DNA from: Alicyclobacillus sp.
GTDB taxonomy: Bacteria; Bacillota; Bacilli; Alicyclobacillales; Alicyclobacillaceae
NCBI GenBank assembly: GCA_023511725.1
Contig: JAIMAY010000002.1
Coordinates: 62,001-126,000 of the forward strand
DNA length: 64,000 nucleotides
Direction of reading: 5' to 3'
Both the position numbers and the translations under genes were made by a program. The notes under the pieces were generated by a model. It had not been told where the DNA came from. It worked only from the letters and a program-made list of their open reading frames with translations, and did not search any database. Below are positions 8,346 to 16,062 of the stretch, piece after piece. The first letter of the stretch is position 1. Every line of letters begins with the position of its first letter.

Positions 8346-8790
8346 ATAAGCCGGTTTTTCCGCCTAATGCAGCGCGATAGCGGCCCCTTGCGAGGCGGAT
8401 AAGCCGGTTTTTCCGCCTTATGCAGCGCGATCGCGGCTCCGGCGGCGCGGATAAGCCGGTTTTTCCGCCTTATGCAGCGCGATCGCGGCTCCGGCAGGGC
8501 GGATAAGCCGGTTTTTCCGCCTTATGCACCGCGATCGCGGCTCCGGCGGCGCGGATAAGCCGGTTTTTCAGCCTTATGCAGCGCGATCGCGGCTCTGGCG
8601 GCGCGGATAAGCCGGTTTTTCTGCCTTATGTGGCGCGATCGCGGCCCCGGCGAGGCGAATAAGCCGGTTTTCCCGCCTTATTGTGGCGGCCAGGCGGCCT
8701 CGGCGAAGCGAATAGGCGGGTTTTTCCGCCTTATGCGGTGCGATCGCGGCTCCGGCGGCGCGGATAAGCTGGTTTTTCCGCCTTATGCAG
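8346..8790. repeat. Tandem array of nine 52-bp palindromic units
   Basis: Nine units start at 8346, 8399, 8451, 8503, 8555, 8607, 8659, 8712 and 8764, a period of 52 (twice 53). Each begins with a hairpin: ATAAGCCGG, loop TTTTT, CCGCCTTAT (one C-C mismatch). A conserved 29-nt linker follows, usually GCAGCGCGATCGCGGC then TCCGGCGGCGCGG. Most linkers contain the 8-bp palindrome GCGATCGC. Units 3-6 are nearly identical; the outer ones (1, 7, 8) diverge, as expected for an array grown by unit duplication. The period is not a multiple of three and no gene-like frame spans it. Function is unknown. The remainder of 8189-8823 holds only the fadH upstream elements listed separately. Confidence 0.93.
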
Positions 8791-8823
8791 CTGATTGGAG
8801 ATACGAGCCAAGCCACAGATCCT

Positions 8824-9402
8824 TCAAAGGTTCGTGCCGTTCTGCGTGGCGTCCGTACCAGGTCCTCCCCCGTTCCAAGTCCCGTTGTTGCCCCATGGAT
8901 GCCCCGTGAAATTCCCCGTCCAATTGCCTGTTTGATTACCGCCCCAGTGTCCGCGACCCGCCGGCGGGGCGGGTAGCCCTTTCCGCGACAGCAGGGTGGG
9001 GAGCATCTGCTTGAATCGAGACAGCATCTGCTGCCCCTGATCCGATGTGATGCGCCCGCTCTGCACCATCTGGTTGATCCTGGACTGCTCGTCAGCCACC
9101 AGCGCGTTCTCCAGCGTCTGTTCGGATACACCCTGCTTTTTCGCAACGTCCAGGATGGATTCACCGCTCTGCAGGTCCTGCTGCAGCGTGCTGACTGAAA
9201 TCTTCAGCACGTTCGCCACGGTCTGGAGGTTGACGCCGCCGAACATTCCTCTTCCGGCAAAGCGAGCGGCGCCCGCCGCCGCATTGCTGCCAGCCGCGGG
9301 TGTGGTACCGCCGGAAGCGCTGGAGACCGCACCGCAACCCGCCAACACAGCGGCGACTCCGAGCGCAGCCCACAGGCCGCATAAGCGCGTGGCACGACGC
9401 AT
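8824..9402 (-). CDS. Predicted lipoprotein with Gly/Asn/Trp-rich tail
   Basis: A 192-residue exported lipoprotein of unknown function. A signal peptide ends in the lipobox LAGC (Cys23), followed by a Ser/Ala/Gly-rich linker. The middle (about residues 57-135) contains NVLKISVSTLQQDLQSGESI and later DVAKKQGVSEQTLENALV. This helical pattern recurs in secreted Gram-positive proteins whose L-G-I-S-x-x-x-L repeats resemble small helix-turn modules. The tail (about 148-192) is rich in Gly, Asn, Trp and Thr and looks disordered. The ATG is preceded by AAGGGGGG. It is probably anchored on the outer face of the membrane; no enzymatic motif is seen. Confidence 0.75.
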   Translation of the reverse strand: MRRATRLCGLWAALGVAAVLAGCGAVSSASGGTTPAAGSNAAAGAARFAGRGMFGGVNLQTVANVLKISVSTLQQDLQSGESILDVAKKQGVSEQTLENALVADEQSRINQMVQSGRITSDQGQQMLSRFKQMLPTLLSRKGLPAPPAGRGHWGGNQTGNWTGNFTGHPWGNNGTWNGGGPGTDATQNGTNL

Positions 9403-9516
9403 CGTGCCGTTCCCCCCTTGGATTCCAGCTATTCGCTCGGATTATGACGTGCCATCCTTGAAATTGGATTGAGACGAGCCAAACCCCGTTTTCCATCTCC
9501 TGTGCTTGCCCAGGTC

Positions 9517-9525
9517 TGCTACAAT
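9517..9525 (+). promoter_or_regulatory. Extended -10 promoter of the MBL gene
   Basis: TGCTACAAT is an extended -10 element (TGn plus TACAAT) 44 bp before the GTG start. No -35 hexamer is obvious at the usual spacing. The same TGnTACAAT form is found before polA and, with TGG, before the VOC gene. Confidence 0.5.
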
Positions 9526-9569
9526 GAGGGGAAGAAGGCACACACCGTCCGAGACGAGGTGGAGCATCG

Positions 9570-10307
9570 GTGAACATTCACGTTCTGGGCTACTGGGGCG
9601 CCTACCCCGAAGCGGGAGAAGCGACCACGGGCCTGCTCGTGCAAACGGATACGGCCAACGTGCTCGTGGACTGCGGATCCGGTGTATTATCACAACTGTT
9701 CAAAGTGTGCCAATTTCGAGACCTCACTGCAGTCATCATCACGCATCACCATCACGATCACGCCGCGGACCTCGGCGTCCTCAGCTATACCGCCCTCATC
9801 CATCGCCAGATGGGTACGCGCAAGGAAAAGCTGCCGGTGTACATGCCCAGCGGATCCCCGGTCGAGCAGGCGTTGGAACGCGAACCGCTGATACAGTTGC
9901 AGCGGATCACGGATACGAGCCGGATCGACATCGGTGGAATCGACATCACCTTCGCGCGAACGCAGCACCCGGTCTACTGCCTCGCGGTGCGCATGACGTA
10001 CAAGGGACGGACGTTCGTGTTCTCAGCCGACTCGTCACTGTGCCCGAACCTGACACAGATTGCGCGAGACGCTGACCTGTTCCTGTGCGAAGCCAACATG
10101 TACGACGGCCAGGAGGACACCGCCAAACATGCCGGGCACCTCACGGCCGGCCAGGCGGGTGCGCTCGCGCGCGAAGCGGGTGTCAAGAAACTCGCACTCA
10201 CGCATTATCCTCATCATGGGAACCTCGACGATCTAATCCGGCAGGCGTCCGCCGCCTTCCACGGCCCTGTCGAACGCGTGCACACGCTGAAGATACTTCA
10301 GGTCTGA
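9570..10307 (+). CDS. MBL-fold metallohydrolase (YhfI-like)
   Basis: A 245-residue metallo-beta-lactamase-fold hydrolase. The di-metal motif THHHHDHAADL lies at about residues 58-68. Further ligands are in RTQHPV, SADSS and the terminal LTHYPHH. The layout resembles the YhfI/ElaC-like group of phosphodiesterase-type MBL proteins, lacking the long exosite arm of RNase Z. The substrate is unknown; a cyclic phosphodiester or RNA-like substrate is possible. The GTG start has GAGGTGGAG upstream. It is divergent from the lipoprotein gene and followed at 82 bp by the VOC gene. Confidence 0.85.
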   Translation: MNIHVLGYWGAYPEAGEATTGLLVQTDTANVLVDCGSGVLSQLFKVCQFRDLTAVIITHHHHDHAADLGVLSYTALIHRQMGTRKEKLPVYMPSGSPVEQALEREPLIQLQRITDTSRIDIGGIDITFARTQHPVYCLAVRMTYKGRTFVFSADSSLCPNLTQIARDADLFLCEANMYDGQEDTAKHAGHLTAGQAGALAREAGVKKLALTHYPHHGNLDDLIRQASAAFHGPVERVHTLKILQV

Positions 10308-10358
10308 GACGAACATCCTCCGGCGGTCCGCGGCGCCCGGCTCGTGCGTGGTGAGTCG

Positions 10359-10367
10359 TGGTACAAT
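10359..10367 (+). promoter_or_regulatory. Extended -10 promoter of the VOC gene
   Basis: TGGTACAAT, an extended -10 element, lies 22 bp before the TTG start codon of the VOC protein, with GGAGGGG between. No convincing -35 box was found. Confidence 0.45.
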
Positions 10368-10388
10368 CGAGGGTGGAGGGGATGAGCG

Positions 10389-11198
10389 TTGTCGAGTGAC
10401 AGTCCTGGCGGTACAGCCGCCGAGTTTGATCACTTGGTTCACTTTGTCCCAGATCCGGAGACAGCGCGGATGGCGTTTGAGACGCTCGGGATCCACACCG
10501 TCGCCGGCGGACGGCATGTGGAGTGGGGCACCTATAACACGCTCGCCTATTTTGACCTGGCGTACATCGAATGGCTGGGCGTTGAGGATGCCGTCAAGGC
10601 GCGTGAATTCGCACTGGGCCAGCAGGCCATGGCACTGCTGCCGCGCGGCGGCGGGGCAGCGCGGTTCGCCGTTCGCGTCCGCGACATCGAGGCGCGTGCG
10701 GCGCGCTGGCAAGCCGCCGGCCTGTCGTTCGTCGGGCCCATGCCGGGGCGGCGGATGCGGCCGGACGGGAGCGTGATCGAATGGTCGCTCCTCTTTCCGC
10801 TGCACGAGGACTGGATGCGGCTCCCAGTGCCGTTCGCCATCCAGTGGCAACAGGATGATGAGACGCGCAGAAAGGACCTGCTGGACCGCGGCGCATTGTC
10901 CGCAGCCCCGGAAGGACAGTGGGCACTGCGCAGACTGATTGGCATGGTGAGGCAACCATCCGAGACGGTGGCGCGGTGGCTGGCGTATTACCCGGAGTGG
11001 CGCGTGGACAGCGACGGGCAGGATACGGTGGTGCACGCCGGTCAGATAGACGTCGTCCTGCGACCGCTCCTGCAATCGGAGGAGCCGGAACGCTTCACGC
11101 AGGTCATCCTGAGGCCGCTGCTGCAGGGCGCGGCCGAGACCGCCGTCAAGGAGGTACGCCACCAGCATCTGTCACTGACGGTGGACGGCGCCATGTGA
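10389..11198 (+). CDS. VOC superfamily protein, glyoxalase-like
   Basis: A 269-residue protein of the glyoxalase-like group (Pfam Glyoxalase_3 type). The N-terminus FDHLVHFVPD starts a typical beta-alpha-beta-beta-beta module with GGRHVEWGTYNTLAYF and YIEWLGVED (about residues 35-60). A second module covers the C-terminal half. Family members bind a divalent metal, but many of this group are uncharacterised, and ligand residues cannot be assigned safely. The start is TTG at 10389, with GGAGGGG 7 nt upstream. No functional link with the MBL gene is evident beyond orientation. Confidence 0.75.
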   Translation: MSSDSPGGTAAEFDHLVHFVPDPETARMAFETLGIHTVAGGRHVEWGTYNTLAYFDLAYIEWLGVEDAVKAREFALGQQAMALLPRGGGAARFAVRVRDIEARAARWQAAGLSFVGPMPGRRMRPDGSVIEWSLLFPLHEDWMRLPVPFAIQWQQDDETRRKDLLDRGALSAAPEGQWALRRLIGMVRQPSETVARWLAYYPEWRVDSDGQDTVVHAGQIDVVLRPLLQSEEPERFTQVILRPLLQGAAETAVKEVRHQHLSLTVDGAM

Positions 11199-11208
11199 AG
11201 GGGTGGAA

Positions 11209-11298
11209 ATGGCAGCGGAACTCCAGCGCATCGTGGAACGGTTCCAGCCGGATTCCGCTGCCTCCATCTCGAAAGCACTCACATCGACAGGACGGTGA
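11209..11298 (+). pseudogene. Truncated 29-codon ORF after the VOC gene
   Basis: An ATG at 11209 with GAAGGGGTGG directly upstream opens a 29-codon frame starting MAAELQRIVERFQPDSAASI. The good ribosome binding site and amphipathic start look like the beginning of a real gene. The frame ends where it meets the broken acyl-CoA ligase on the other strand. The start recalls SCP2-type sterol-carrier proteins, but the match is too short to assign. It is probably the 5' remnant of a gene cut by the rearrangement that produced the neighbouring scar. Confidence 0.4.
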
Positions 11299-11841
11299 GT
11301 CGGGTCCCATCACACCAGTACGGGTCCGGTACCCCGATGGCCGCTACTTCCGACACGCCCTCGAACTGATAGATGACCTCCTCCACTTCGCGACTGGCCA
11401 CATTGATGCCGCCGGTCTTGATCATGTCCTTCTTCCGATCGTGTACAGGATCTGGGCCACATCCGCACCATCCACGGGGTAATCCGGTCCGGCCCCCGCG
11501 GCGCAGAACGTTTCATCGCGGTAAGCGTCGGCCAGGGTGCGCCAACCATCCGCCACCTCGTCCTCGCTGGGCGCCTCCACGTCGATCAGCCAGCGCACCT
11601 TCAAGTCCAAGGGCCGCCCTTCGTCTGCCAACTGGGCCAATGCTGCCTCAGCCACGCCGCGCAGCGATGGCGCCACCAACAGCGCGGCAGCTTCTATATG
11701 GCCAAGGATGTGCGCCACCTCACCCGGGGTCCGCATGTAATTCATGGGCACCCAACTGGCTCCCACGCGCAGCGCTGCGTAGTAGCCGATGACGCCATCC
11801 AGGTTGTTCTTCGCCAACACCGCCACCCTATCGGCTCGGCC
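11279..11841 (-). pseudogene. Acyl-CoA synthetase (AMP-binding) with internal deletion
   Basis: Two pieces of an acyl-CoA ligase are fused. The upstream piece reads DRVAVLAKNNLDGVIGYYAA, then GASWVPMNYMRTPGEVAHIL, and ends at DVAQILYT, just where the P-loop SGTTGxPKG should begin. The next bases are in another frame and read [20 protein letters not shown], the conserved C-terminal region. It ends early after LTVLSM. About 250 codons between A3/A5 and A8 are missing, the junction is out of frame, and both ends are truncated. It adjoins the AT-richer Fic gene, suggesting that insertion and deletion together destroyed it. It cannot make an active ligase. Confidence 0.88.
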
Positions 11842-12043
11842 TTGGCTTGGGCACTATTACACTAAGCCCTTGAGGATTCAGGTTAGTTAGTTGGCGCCCA
11901 GGCTGGATGCCGACAACAAAACTGAACCCCCCTTCGCTCCAGCCGCCGACAGTGCACGTTAAGCCCGTTGTGACCCACTGCAGGACCTTCAGCTTGTCTC
12001 GCTGGAGGTTCGTCATCAGCACCTGCCCAACTTGCTCAATCAA
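11828..12043 (-). CDS. Small hypothetical protein downstream of Fic
   Basis: A TTG start overlaps the fic stop by 8 nt, and GGAAG lies just upstream. It gives 71 residues including LKVLQWVTTGLTCTVGGWSE and GGFSFVVGIQPGRQL, an even mix of hydrophobic and small residues with no known motif. It ends at the boundary with the acyl-CoA ligase remnant. Overlap and shared base composition suggest it arrived with fic. It could be a partner or simply the C-terminal relic of another gene. Confidence 0.4.
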   Translation of the reverse strand: MIEQVGQVLMTNLQRDKLKVLQWVTTGLTCTVGGWSEGGFSFVVGIQPGRQLTNLNPQGLSVIVPKPRPSR

Positions 12044-13094
12044 TTCGCTTCCAACGGGCGTGTCTGCCTCGCTGAATACACTCGATGACGCCTTGCCGAC
12101 TTAATTCGTTGAGCACTCTCGTAATCAGCGGGCGACTGATGCCAGGGCACAACTCTGCTACGTCTGCAATGCTAAAGTCAGCAACGAAACCTTCCACCAC
12201 CTGGATGATTCGTTCTTTCTTCCAACCTCGCCGTTGCGATGCTTCCACATCGCCCACCCGTTGTTCAAAGCGATGATAGGCCTCCAAGAGCATGATTAAA
12301 AAATATTCGAACCACGCAACGAGGTCATGGTTTCCTTCATGCCAACCCTGAGATGAACGATATAGCGTGTCGTAGTATTGCTCCTTCGTGTCTTCGATCA
12401 CTCGCTCCAAGCTAATGTAGCGGCCCACAATATAGCCGCTCTGGTACAGTAACAGAAGCGTGAGCAGCCGTGCCATTCGCCCGTTGCCATCTGCAAACGG
12501 ATGGATGCACAAAAAATCCAGCACGAATGCCGCGATTAACAAAACGTCCGGCCACTCATTTCGCTCTCTTGCACGTCGAAACAAGGCGCATAAGTTATCA
12601 ATGGCAGCAGGTGTTTGCCAAGCGGGGACCGCTTGAAACCGAATACGCCGCACTCCGTCCGAAGTGATTTCCTCGATGTAATTGTCATTGATTTTCCATT
12701 GCCCGCCCGCTCCCGTGTATTTCATCAAATCCCGATGCAACTGAAGGATAAGGCTGGGCGTAAGCCGCATATGTTCGTGATGCTCATGAATCGTCTTCAG
12801 CACATCACGATACCCTGCAATCTCCGCTTCTGAACGGGTTTGCGGCTCTGTGGCGTGGCGCATAAGCGAATCGAACCTGCGCGTGGAAACAACAATCCCT
12901 TCGATACGGTTGGACGACTCCGTGCTCTGAATGACCGCGTGCTCTCGCAACGTGTCCAGTACCTGAGGAATCTGACGTTGATACAGTGCTTGTTTCCCGC
13001 GATATTCGGCAATTTGGTTCGTTAACGACAGAATACTCTTTGTAACAGGCCATTGAGATATGACGCTCGGTTCAAAGGACCGCAAAGATATCAC
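12036..13094 (-). CDS. Fic family protein (AMPylase), class II, with C-terminal winged helix
   Basis: A 352-residue Fic/DOC protein. The catalytic motif is complete: HPFADGNGRMAR (about residues 196-207), with the His that deprotonates the target hydroxyl. An inhibitory-helix motif S-x3-E-G is seen in SSNRIEG near residue 62, marking a self-inhibited class II Fic. The last about 60 residues (IADVAELCPGISRPLITRVL) form a winged helix-turn-helix. Such proteins transfer AMP (or another nucleotide) to target proteins. The GTG start has a poor ribosome site; a TTG three codons later with GGAAG 8 nt upstream is an alternative. The gene is AT-richer than its neighbours, suggesting horizontal transfer. 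Confidence 0.9.
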   Translation of the reverse strand: MISLRSFEPSVISQWPVTKSILSLTNQIAEYRGKQALYQRQIPQVLDTLREHAVIQSTESSNRIEGIVVSTRRFDSLMRHATEPQTRSEAEIAGYRDVLKTIHEHHEHMRLTPSLILQLHRDLMKYTGAGGQWKINDNYIEEITSDGVRRIRFQAVPAWQTPAAIDNLCALFRRARERNEWPDVLLIAAFVLDFLCIHPFADGNGRMARLLTLLLLYQSGYIVGRYISLERVIEDTKEQYYDTLYRSSQGWHEGNHDLVAWFEYFLIMLLEAYHRFEQRVGDVEASQRRGWKKERIIQVVEGFVADFSIADVAELCPGISRPLITRVLNELSRQGVIECIQRGRHARWKRID

Positions 13095-13295
13095 TTCCGC
13101 TCAAAACTATATAAATTAGGATCTACATTATAACATTATTTCAGGGACAAAATACACGATTCCTAGTCCTGAACCCACCTTCCAAGCGCCAGGTGGTATG
13201 GAATGGGTACTGGATGTCAAAGCTCGACGGAATAACGCTTGTTCCTTGCGCCTAGAACATCGCGTTATGATTCTTGAAGCAGGCCGATTGACACG

Positions 13296-13325
13296 AAAAA
13301 AGAAACCGCGCCCATGCGCGGTTTT
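13296..13325 (-). terminator. Intrinsic terminator of the M24 peptidase gene
   Basis: On the minus strand, 5 bp after the peptidase stop, a perfect stem AACCGCGC/GCGCGGTT with a 4-nt loop is followed by TCTTTTTT. Confidence 0.85.
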
Positions 13326-13329
13326 CGAC

Positions 13330-14415
13330 TCACACCCCCGGCCACGCCTTCGGCGCGCGAGTCAGCGGCTCACAGCCATCGTCGGTGACGACCACGCAGT
13401 CCTCGATGCGCACCCCAAAATCTCCCTCCAGGTAGATGCCCGGCTCAATCGAAAATACCATACCCGCCTCCACGCGCTCCTCGCTCCCCGCGCTTACGTC
13501 CGGCGCCTCATGGATATCGATGCCGAGGCCGTGACCCGTCCGGTGCGTGAAGTACGGCCCGTAACCTGCGGCTTCTATCACTTCGCGGGCGGCCCGGTCG
13601 ATCTCGCCCAATGCCACGCCGGGCCTCACCGCCCGGAGCGCCGCTTCCTGAGCGGCGAGCACCACGTTGTACACCTCCCGCACCCTATCCGGCGGATGGC
13701 CCAGGATAAAGGTGCGCGTGACATCCGAACAGTAGCGCTGCCAGCGTCCACCCATATCGATGATCACGACATCATCCTCGGCCAACACATGATCCCCCGG
13801 TTCATGGTGCGGCCGCGCGCCGTTGGGACCCGCGGCAATGATGGGCGGGAACGACTGTTCCGCCACGCCCTCGGCGCGCCACATCCCCACCAACGCTTCC
13901 GCCACCTCACGCTCGCTCAGCCCCGGCTGCAGCCACGCCCGCAGCCGGGCCAGCACCTGGTCCGTCCTCCGCCCAATTTCGCGCATCCGCTCAATCTCTG
14001 CCGCATCTTTGATCCTGCGCAGCCGGCCCAGCACCTCCTTACCCGTGCGCCAGGCCAAGCCGGGCGCCGTCTCCCAGAGCGGCACCAGGTGTCGCGCGGG
14101 AAACTCGTCATCCACAGCCACCGTTCCACGTTTCGGTAGCACGGACGCCAGCCGCTCGGCGGCGGGCTCACCGTCGCGCACCGTGACGGTCTGCACCCGT
14201 ACGCTCGCCACATCCGCTGTGTGCATCTGCGGTACGAGCAGTACCGGATCGCCCAGCTTCGGGATCACCAAGGCCAGCAGCCGCTCGTGCGGCTCCAGCC
14301 ACACGCCCGTGAAGTAGAAGACATTGGCCGGCGATGCGGCCAACACCGCGTCCACACCCTGCGCCTCCAACAGCTGCTGCGCACGCCTCCAACGCTGCTG
14401 ATGAATCTCGTCCAT
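13330..14415 (-). CDS. pepQ: Xaa-Pro peptidase, M24B family
   Basis: A 361-residue aminopeptidase P/prolidase-type enzyme, cutting X-Pro bonds in the cytoplasm. The five metal ligands of the pita-bread fold are visible: Asp in IDMGG, Asp in YCSDVTRTF, His in HRTGHGLG, Glu in SIEPG and Glu in VRIEDC. The N-terminal creatinase-like domain covers about residues 1-130. The ATG at 14415 is chosen because GAGGAGG lies 9 nt upstream; the frame extends further up without a ribosome site. Whether it acts on dipeptides (PepQ) or longer peptides (PepP/YkvY-like) cannot be decided from sequence. Confidence 0.88.
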   Translation of the reverse strand: MDEIHQQRWRRAQQLLEAQGVDAVLAASPANVFYFTGVWLEPHERLLALVIPKLGDPVLLVPQMHTADVASVRVQTVTVRDGEPAAERLASVLPKRGTVAVDDEFPARHLVPLWETAPGLAWRTGKEVLGRLRRIKDAAEIERMREIGRRTDQVLARLRAWLQPGLSEREVAEALVGMWRAEGVAEQSFPPIIAAGPNGARPHHEPGDHVLAEDDVVIIDMGGRWQRYCSDVTRTFILGHPPDRVREVYNVVLAAQEAALRAVRPGVALGEIDRAAREVIEAAGYGPYFTHRTGHGLGIDIHEAPDVSAGSEERVEAGMVFSIEPGIYLEGDFGVRIEDCVVVTDDGCEPLTRAPKAWPGV

Positions 14416-14503
14416 GCTGGGAACCTCCTCGCTGTCCATTCTCCTCCAGTCTACCGCATCGGCAGCATGTGGAGGACAGTTCCTCTCGCTGGTGCGGTTG
14501 TTG

Positions 14504-14509
14504 TACAAT
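14504..14509 (+). promoter_or_regulatory. -10 element of the thioesterase gene
   Basis: TACAAT, within TTGTACAATT, lies 34 bp before the thioesterase ATG. The -35 region is weak (TTCCTC at a longer spacing). Confidence 0.35.
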
Positions 14510-14542
14510 TCTGACACACGACAATAGCGAGGGAGGTTCGTC

Positions 14543-14959
14543 ATGACACGCGCGGGCTTTGCGTTTTCGTACCCCATTCGCGTTCGTTACCACGAGATCG
14601 ACGGGCAGAAGCTGGTGTACCACTCCATCTATCTGAACTACATCGACGTGGCGGTGACGGAGTACTTCCGGTCCCTGGGCATTGAGATTCTGGCCGATCC
14701 GCCCGAGTTCGACTTCGCCCTCGCCAAAACGACCGTCGAGTTCCGGCATCCGGCGCGCCTCGACGACCTGCTGGAGGTGTGCGTGCGCCCTGTCGGCGTG
14801 GGGACCAAAAGCTTCACCATGCACTATGAGATCTATCGACAGTCGGATGACCAGCTCATCTGCATCGCCGATACCGTCTATGTGAGTTACGATGCACACG
14901 CGGGGAAAGCGGTGGAGGTCCCTGACAAAGTGCGGGGCTACTTGCAAGCGTTTTCATAA
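14543..14959 (+). CDS. Acyl-CoA thioesterase, hot-dog fold (4HBT/YbgC type)
   Basis: A 138-residue single hot-dog domain. The N-terminus PIRVRYHEIDGQKLVYHSIY aligns with the YbgC/4-hydroxybenzoyl-CoA thioesterase active site, where the Asp and the following His-x2-Tyr region act on the thioester. The central helix LNYIDVAVTEYFRSLG is typical. It should hydrolyse acyl-CoAs to CoA and free acid; the chain is unknown. The ATG is preceded by GAGGGAGG 6 nt away. It is divergent from pepQ and monocistronic. Confidence 0.85.
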   Translation: MTRAGFAFSYPIRVRYHEIDGQKLVYHSIYLNYIDVAVTEYFRSLGIEILADPPEFDFALAKTTVEFRHPARLDDLLEVCVRPVGVGTKSFTMHYEIYRQSDDQLICIADTVYVSYDAHAGKAVEVPDKVRGYLQAFS

Positions 14960-15042
14960 CAGGGCGAAAACCGCGCCACCGCCGGAGGCTGAGTCACGGC
15001 GATGACGCGTGCCGCGGAAGGAACTTATAAATTATGTACGCA

Positions 15043-15063
15043 GGTGGTCTCTGAAGTACCACC
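15043..15063. other. Short inverted repeat after phzF and the thioesterase
   Basis: GGTGGT-9 nt-ACCACC in the 180-bp gap between the convergent thioesterase and phzF genes. No T-run follows on either strand, so terminator function is doubtful. Confidence 0.3.
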
Positions 15064-15139
15064 CGGTTGTCTGAGAGGATAACAAACTTCCGGGGATGTT
15101 GCAAGGTCAGAAAAAGGAAATCGATTGCGTTGATGAAAT

Positions 15140-16027
15140 TCAACCGTTCGCCGTGATCCAGGTTCCGAAAGCGACGGGCACCACCTGGCCGCCGACCCGC
15201 ACGCGCAACCCACCCTGGTGCGTGGTGTCGACCGCGATGGACAACTGCGACGGCCTGCCTATCTCATATCCCTGCTCCACCACGGCACGCACGGGACCTT
15301 CCCCCAGCACGCGGTGCTTCGCGACGTAGGCGGCCAGACAGCCGCACGCGCTGCCCGTCGCCGGGTCCTCCGGCACGCCGACGCTGTCGACAAACACCCG
15401 CGCATGCAGGTGATGCGCAGGCTCGAGCGCGCCACACGCGAAGGCGAGCACCCCCGTGGCGCCCGTACGCGCCGCCACATCGACCTGAAGCGCCCGGTCC
15501 ATGCGGCGGAGATCCAGGTTCTGCACAGTCTCCACCGTCTGCACCGGCACAATCAGAAACGGTAACCCCGTCGACACCACCTGCGCGGACAGGTCCGCGC
15601 GCAGGTCACCTTCCGCGACGCCGAGCACCTGTGCGACCGTCGCGGGATCGACCGTATCGCCGAACGTCGGGACGGGCTGCGTCATCCACCACGCGCCGGC
15701 GGCATCCTGCTGCACGGGCACGGAACCGACACCGAGCGCCAGGGTGACCTCCGGCCCTGCGCCGTAGACCTGGCAGATCACGGCGGCCGTCCCCAGCGTG
15801 GGGTGGCCAGCGAACGGCAACTCCTTCTCCGGCGTGAAGATGCGCACGGGCCACGCCCCCGCCACGGGTTCGGTCGAGCACACGAAGGTGGTTTCGGAGA
15901 AATGGATCTCCCGCGCGATGGCCTGCATTTCATCGGCTGTCAGATCCCCGGCTTCCAATACCACCGCCAACGGGTTGCCCGCATAGCGGCGGTCTGTGAA
16001 GACATCCACAATGTGGAATGGACGCAA
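15140..16027 (-). CDS. PhzF family isomerase/epimerase
   Basis: A 295-residue PhzF-family protein with the two-domain diaminopimelate-epimerase-like fold. The catalytic Glu of PhzF is present in HFSETTFV (about residue 45). GHPTLGTAA and DPATGSACG loops bind the substrate at the domain interface. Members isomerise small acids such as trans-2,3-dihydro-3-hydroxyanthranilate, but most genomic members have unknown substrates, and no phenazine genes are here. The start is TTG, preceded by GGGAGG 8 nt upstream. The MFS exporter gene ends 35 bp upstream on the same strand. Confidence 0.87.
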   Translation of the reverse strand: MRPFHIVDVFTDRRYAGNPLAVVLEAGDLTADEMQAIAREIHFSETTFVCSTEPVAGAWPVRIFTPEKELPFAGHPTLGTAAVICQVYGAGPEVTLALGVGSVPVQQDAAGAWWMTQPVPTFGDTVDPATVAQVLGVAEGDLRADLSAQVVSTGLPFLIVPVQTVETVQNLDLRRMDRALQVDVAARTGATGVLAFACGALEPAHHLHARVFVDSVGVPEDPATGSACGCLAAYVAKHRVLGEGPVRAVVEQGYEIGRPSQLSIAVDTTHQGGLRVRVGGQVVPVAFGTWITANG

Positions 16028-16062
16028 ATCACGAAACCTCCCTCGCCGTACTGCGAAAATCT

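Noticed and set aside
8346-8790. CRISPR array
   Set aside because: A 23-nt palindromic repeat with 29-nt gaps looks CRISPR-like, but the gaps are themselves conserved and no cas genes are near.
8574-9164. A minus-strand protein-coding frame through the repeats
   Set aside because: The frame overlaps the well-supported lipoprotein gene and the repeat period is not a multiple of three; its repeats of AAIAPHKAEKPAY are a shadow of the DNA repeats.
13198-14139. 313-residue plus-strand ORF
   Set aside because: Antisense to the M24 peptidase, whose five metal ligands are intact; no motif in the plus frame.
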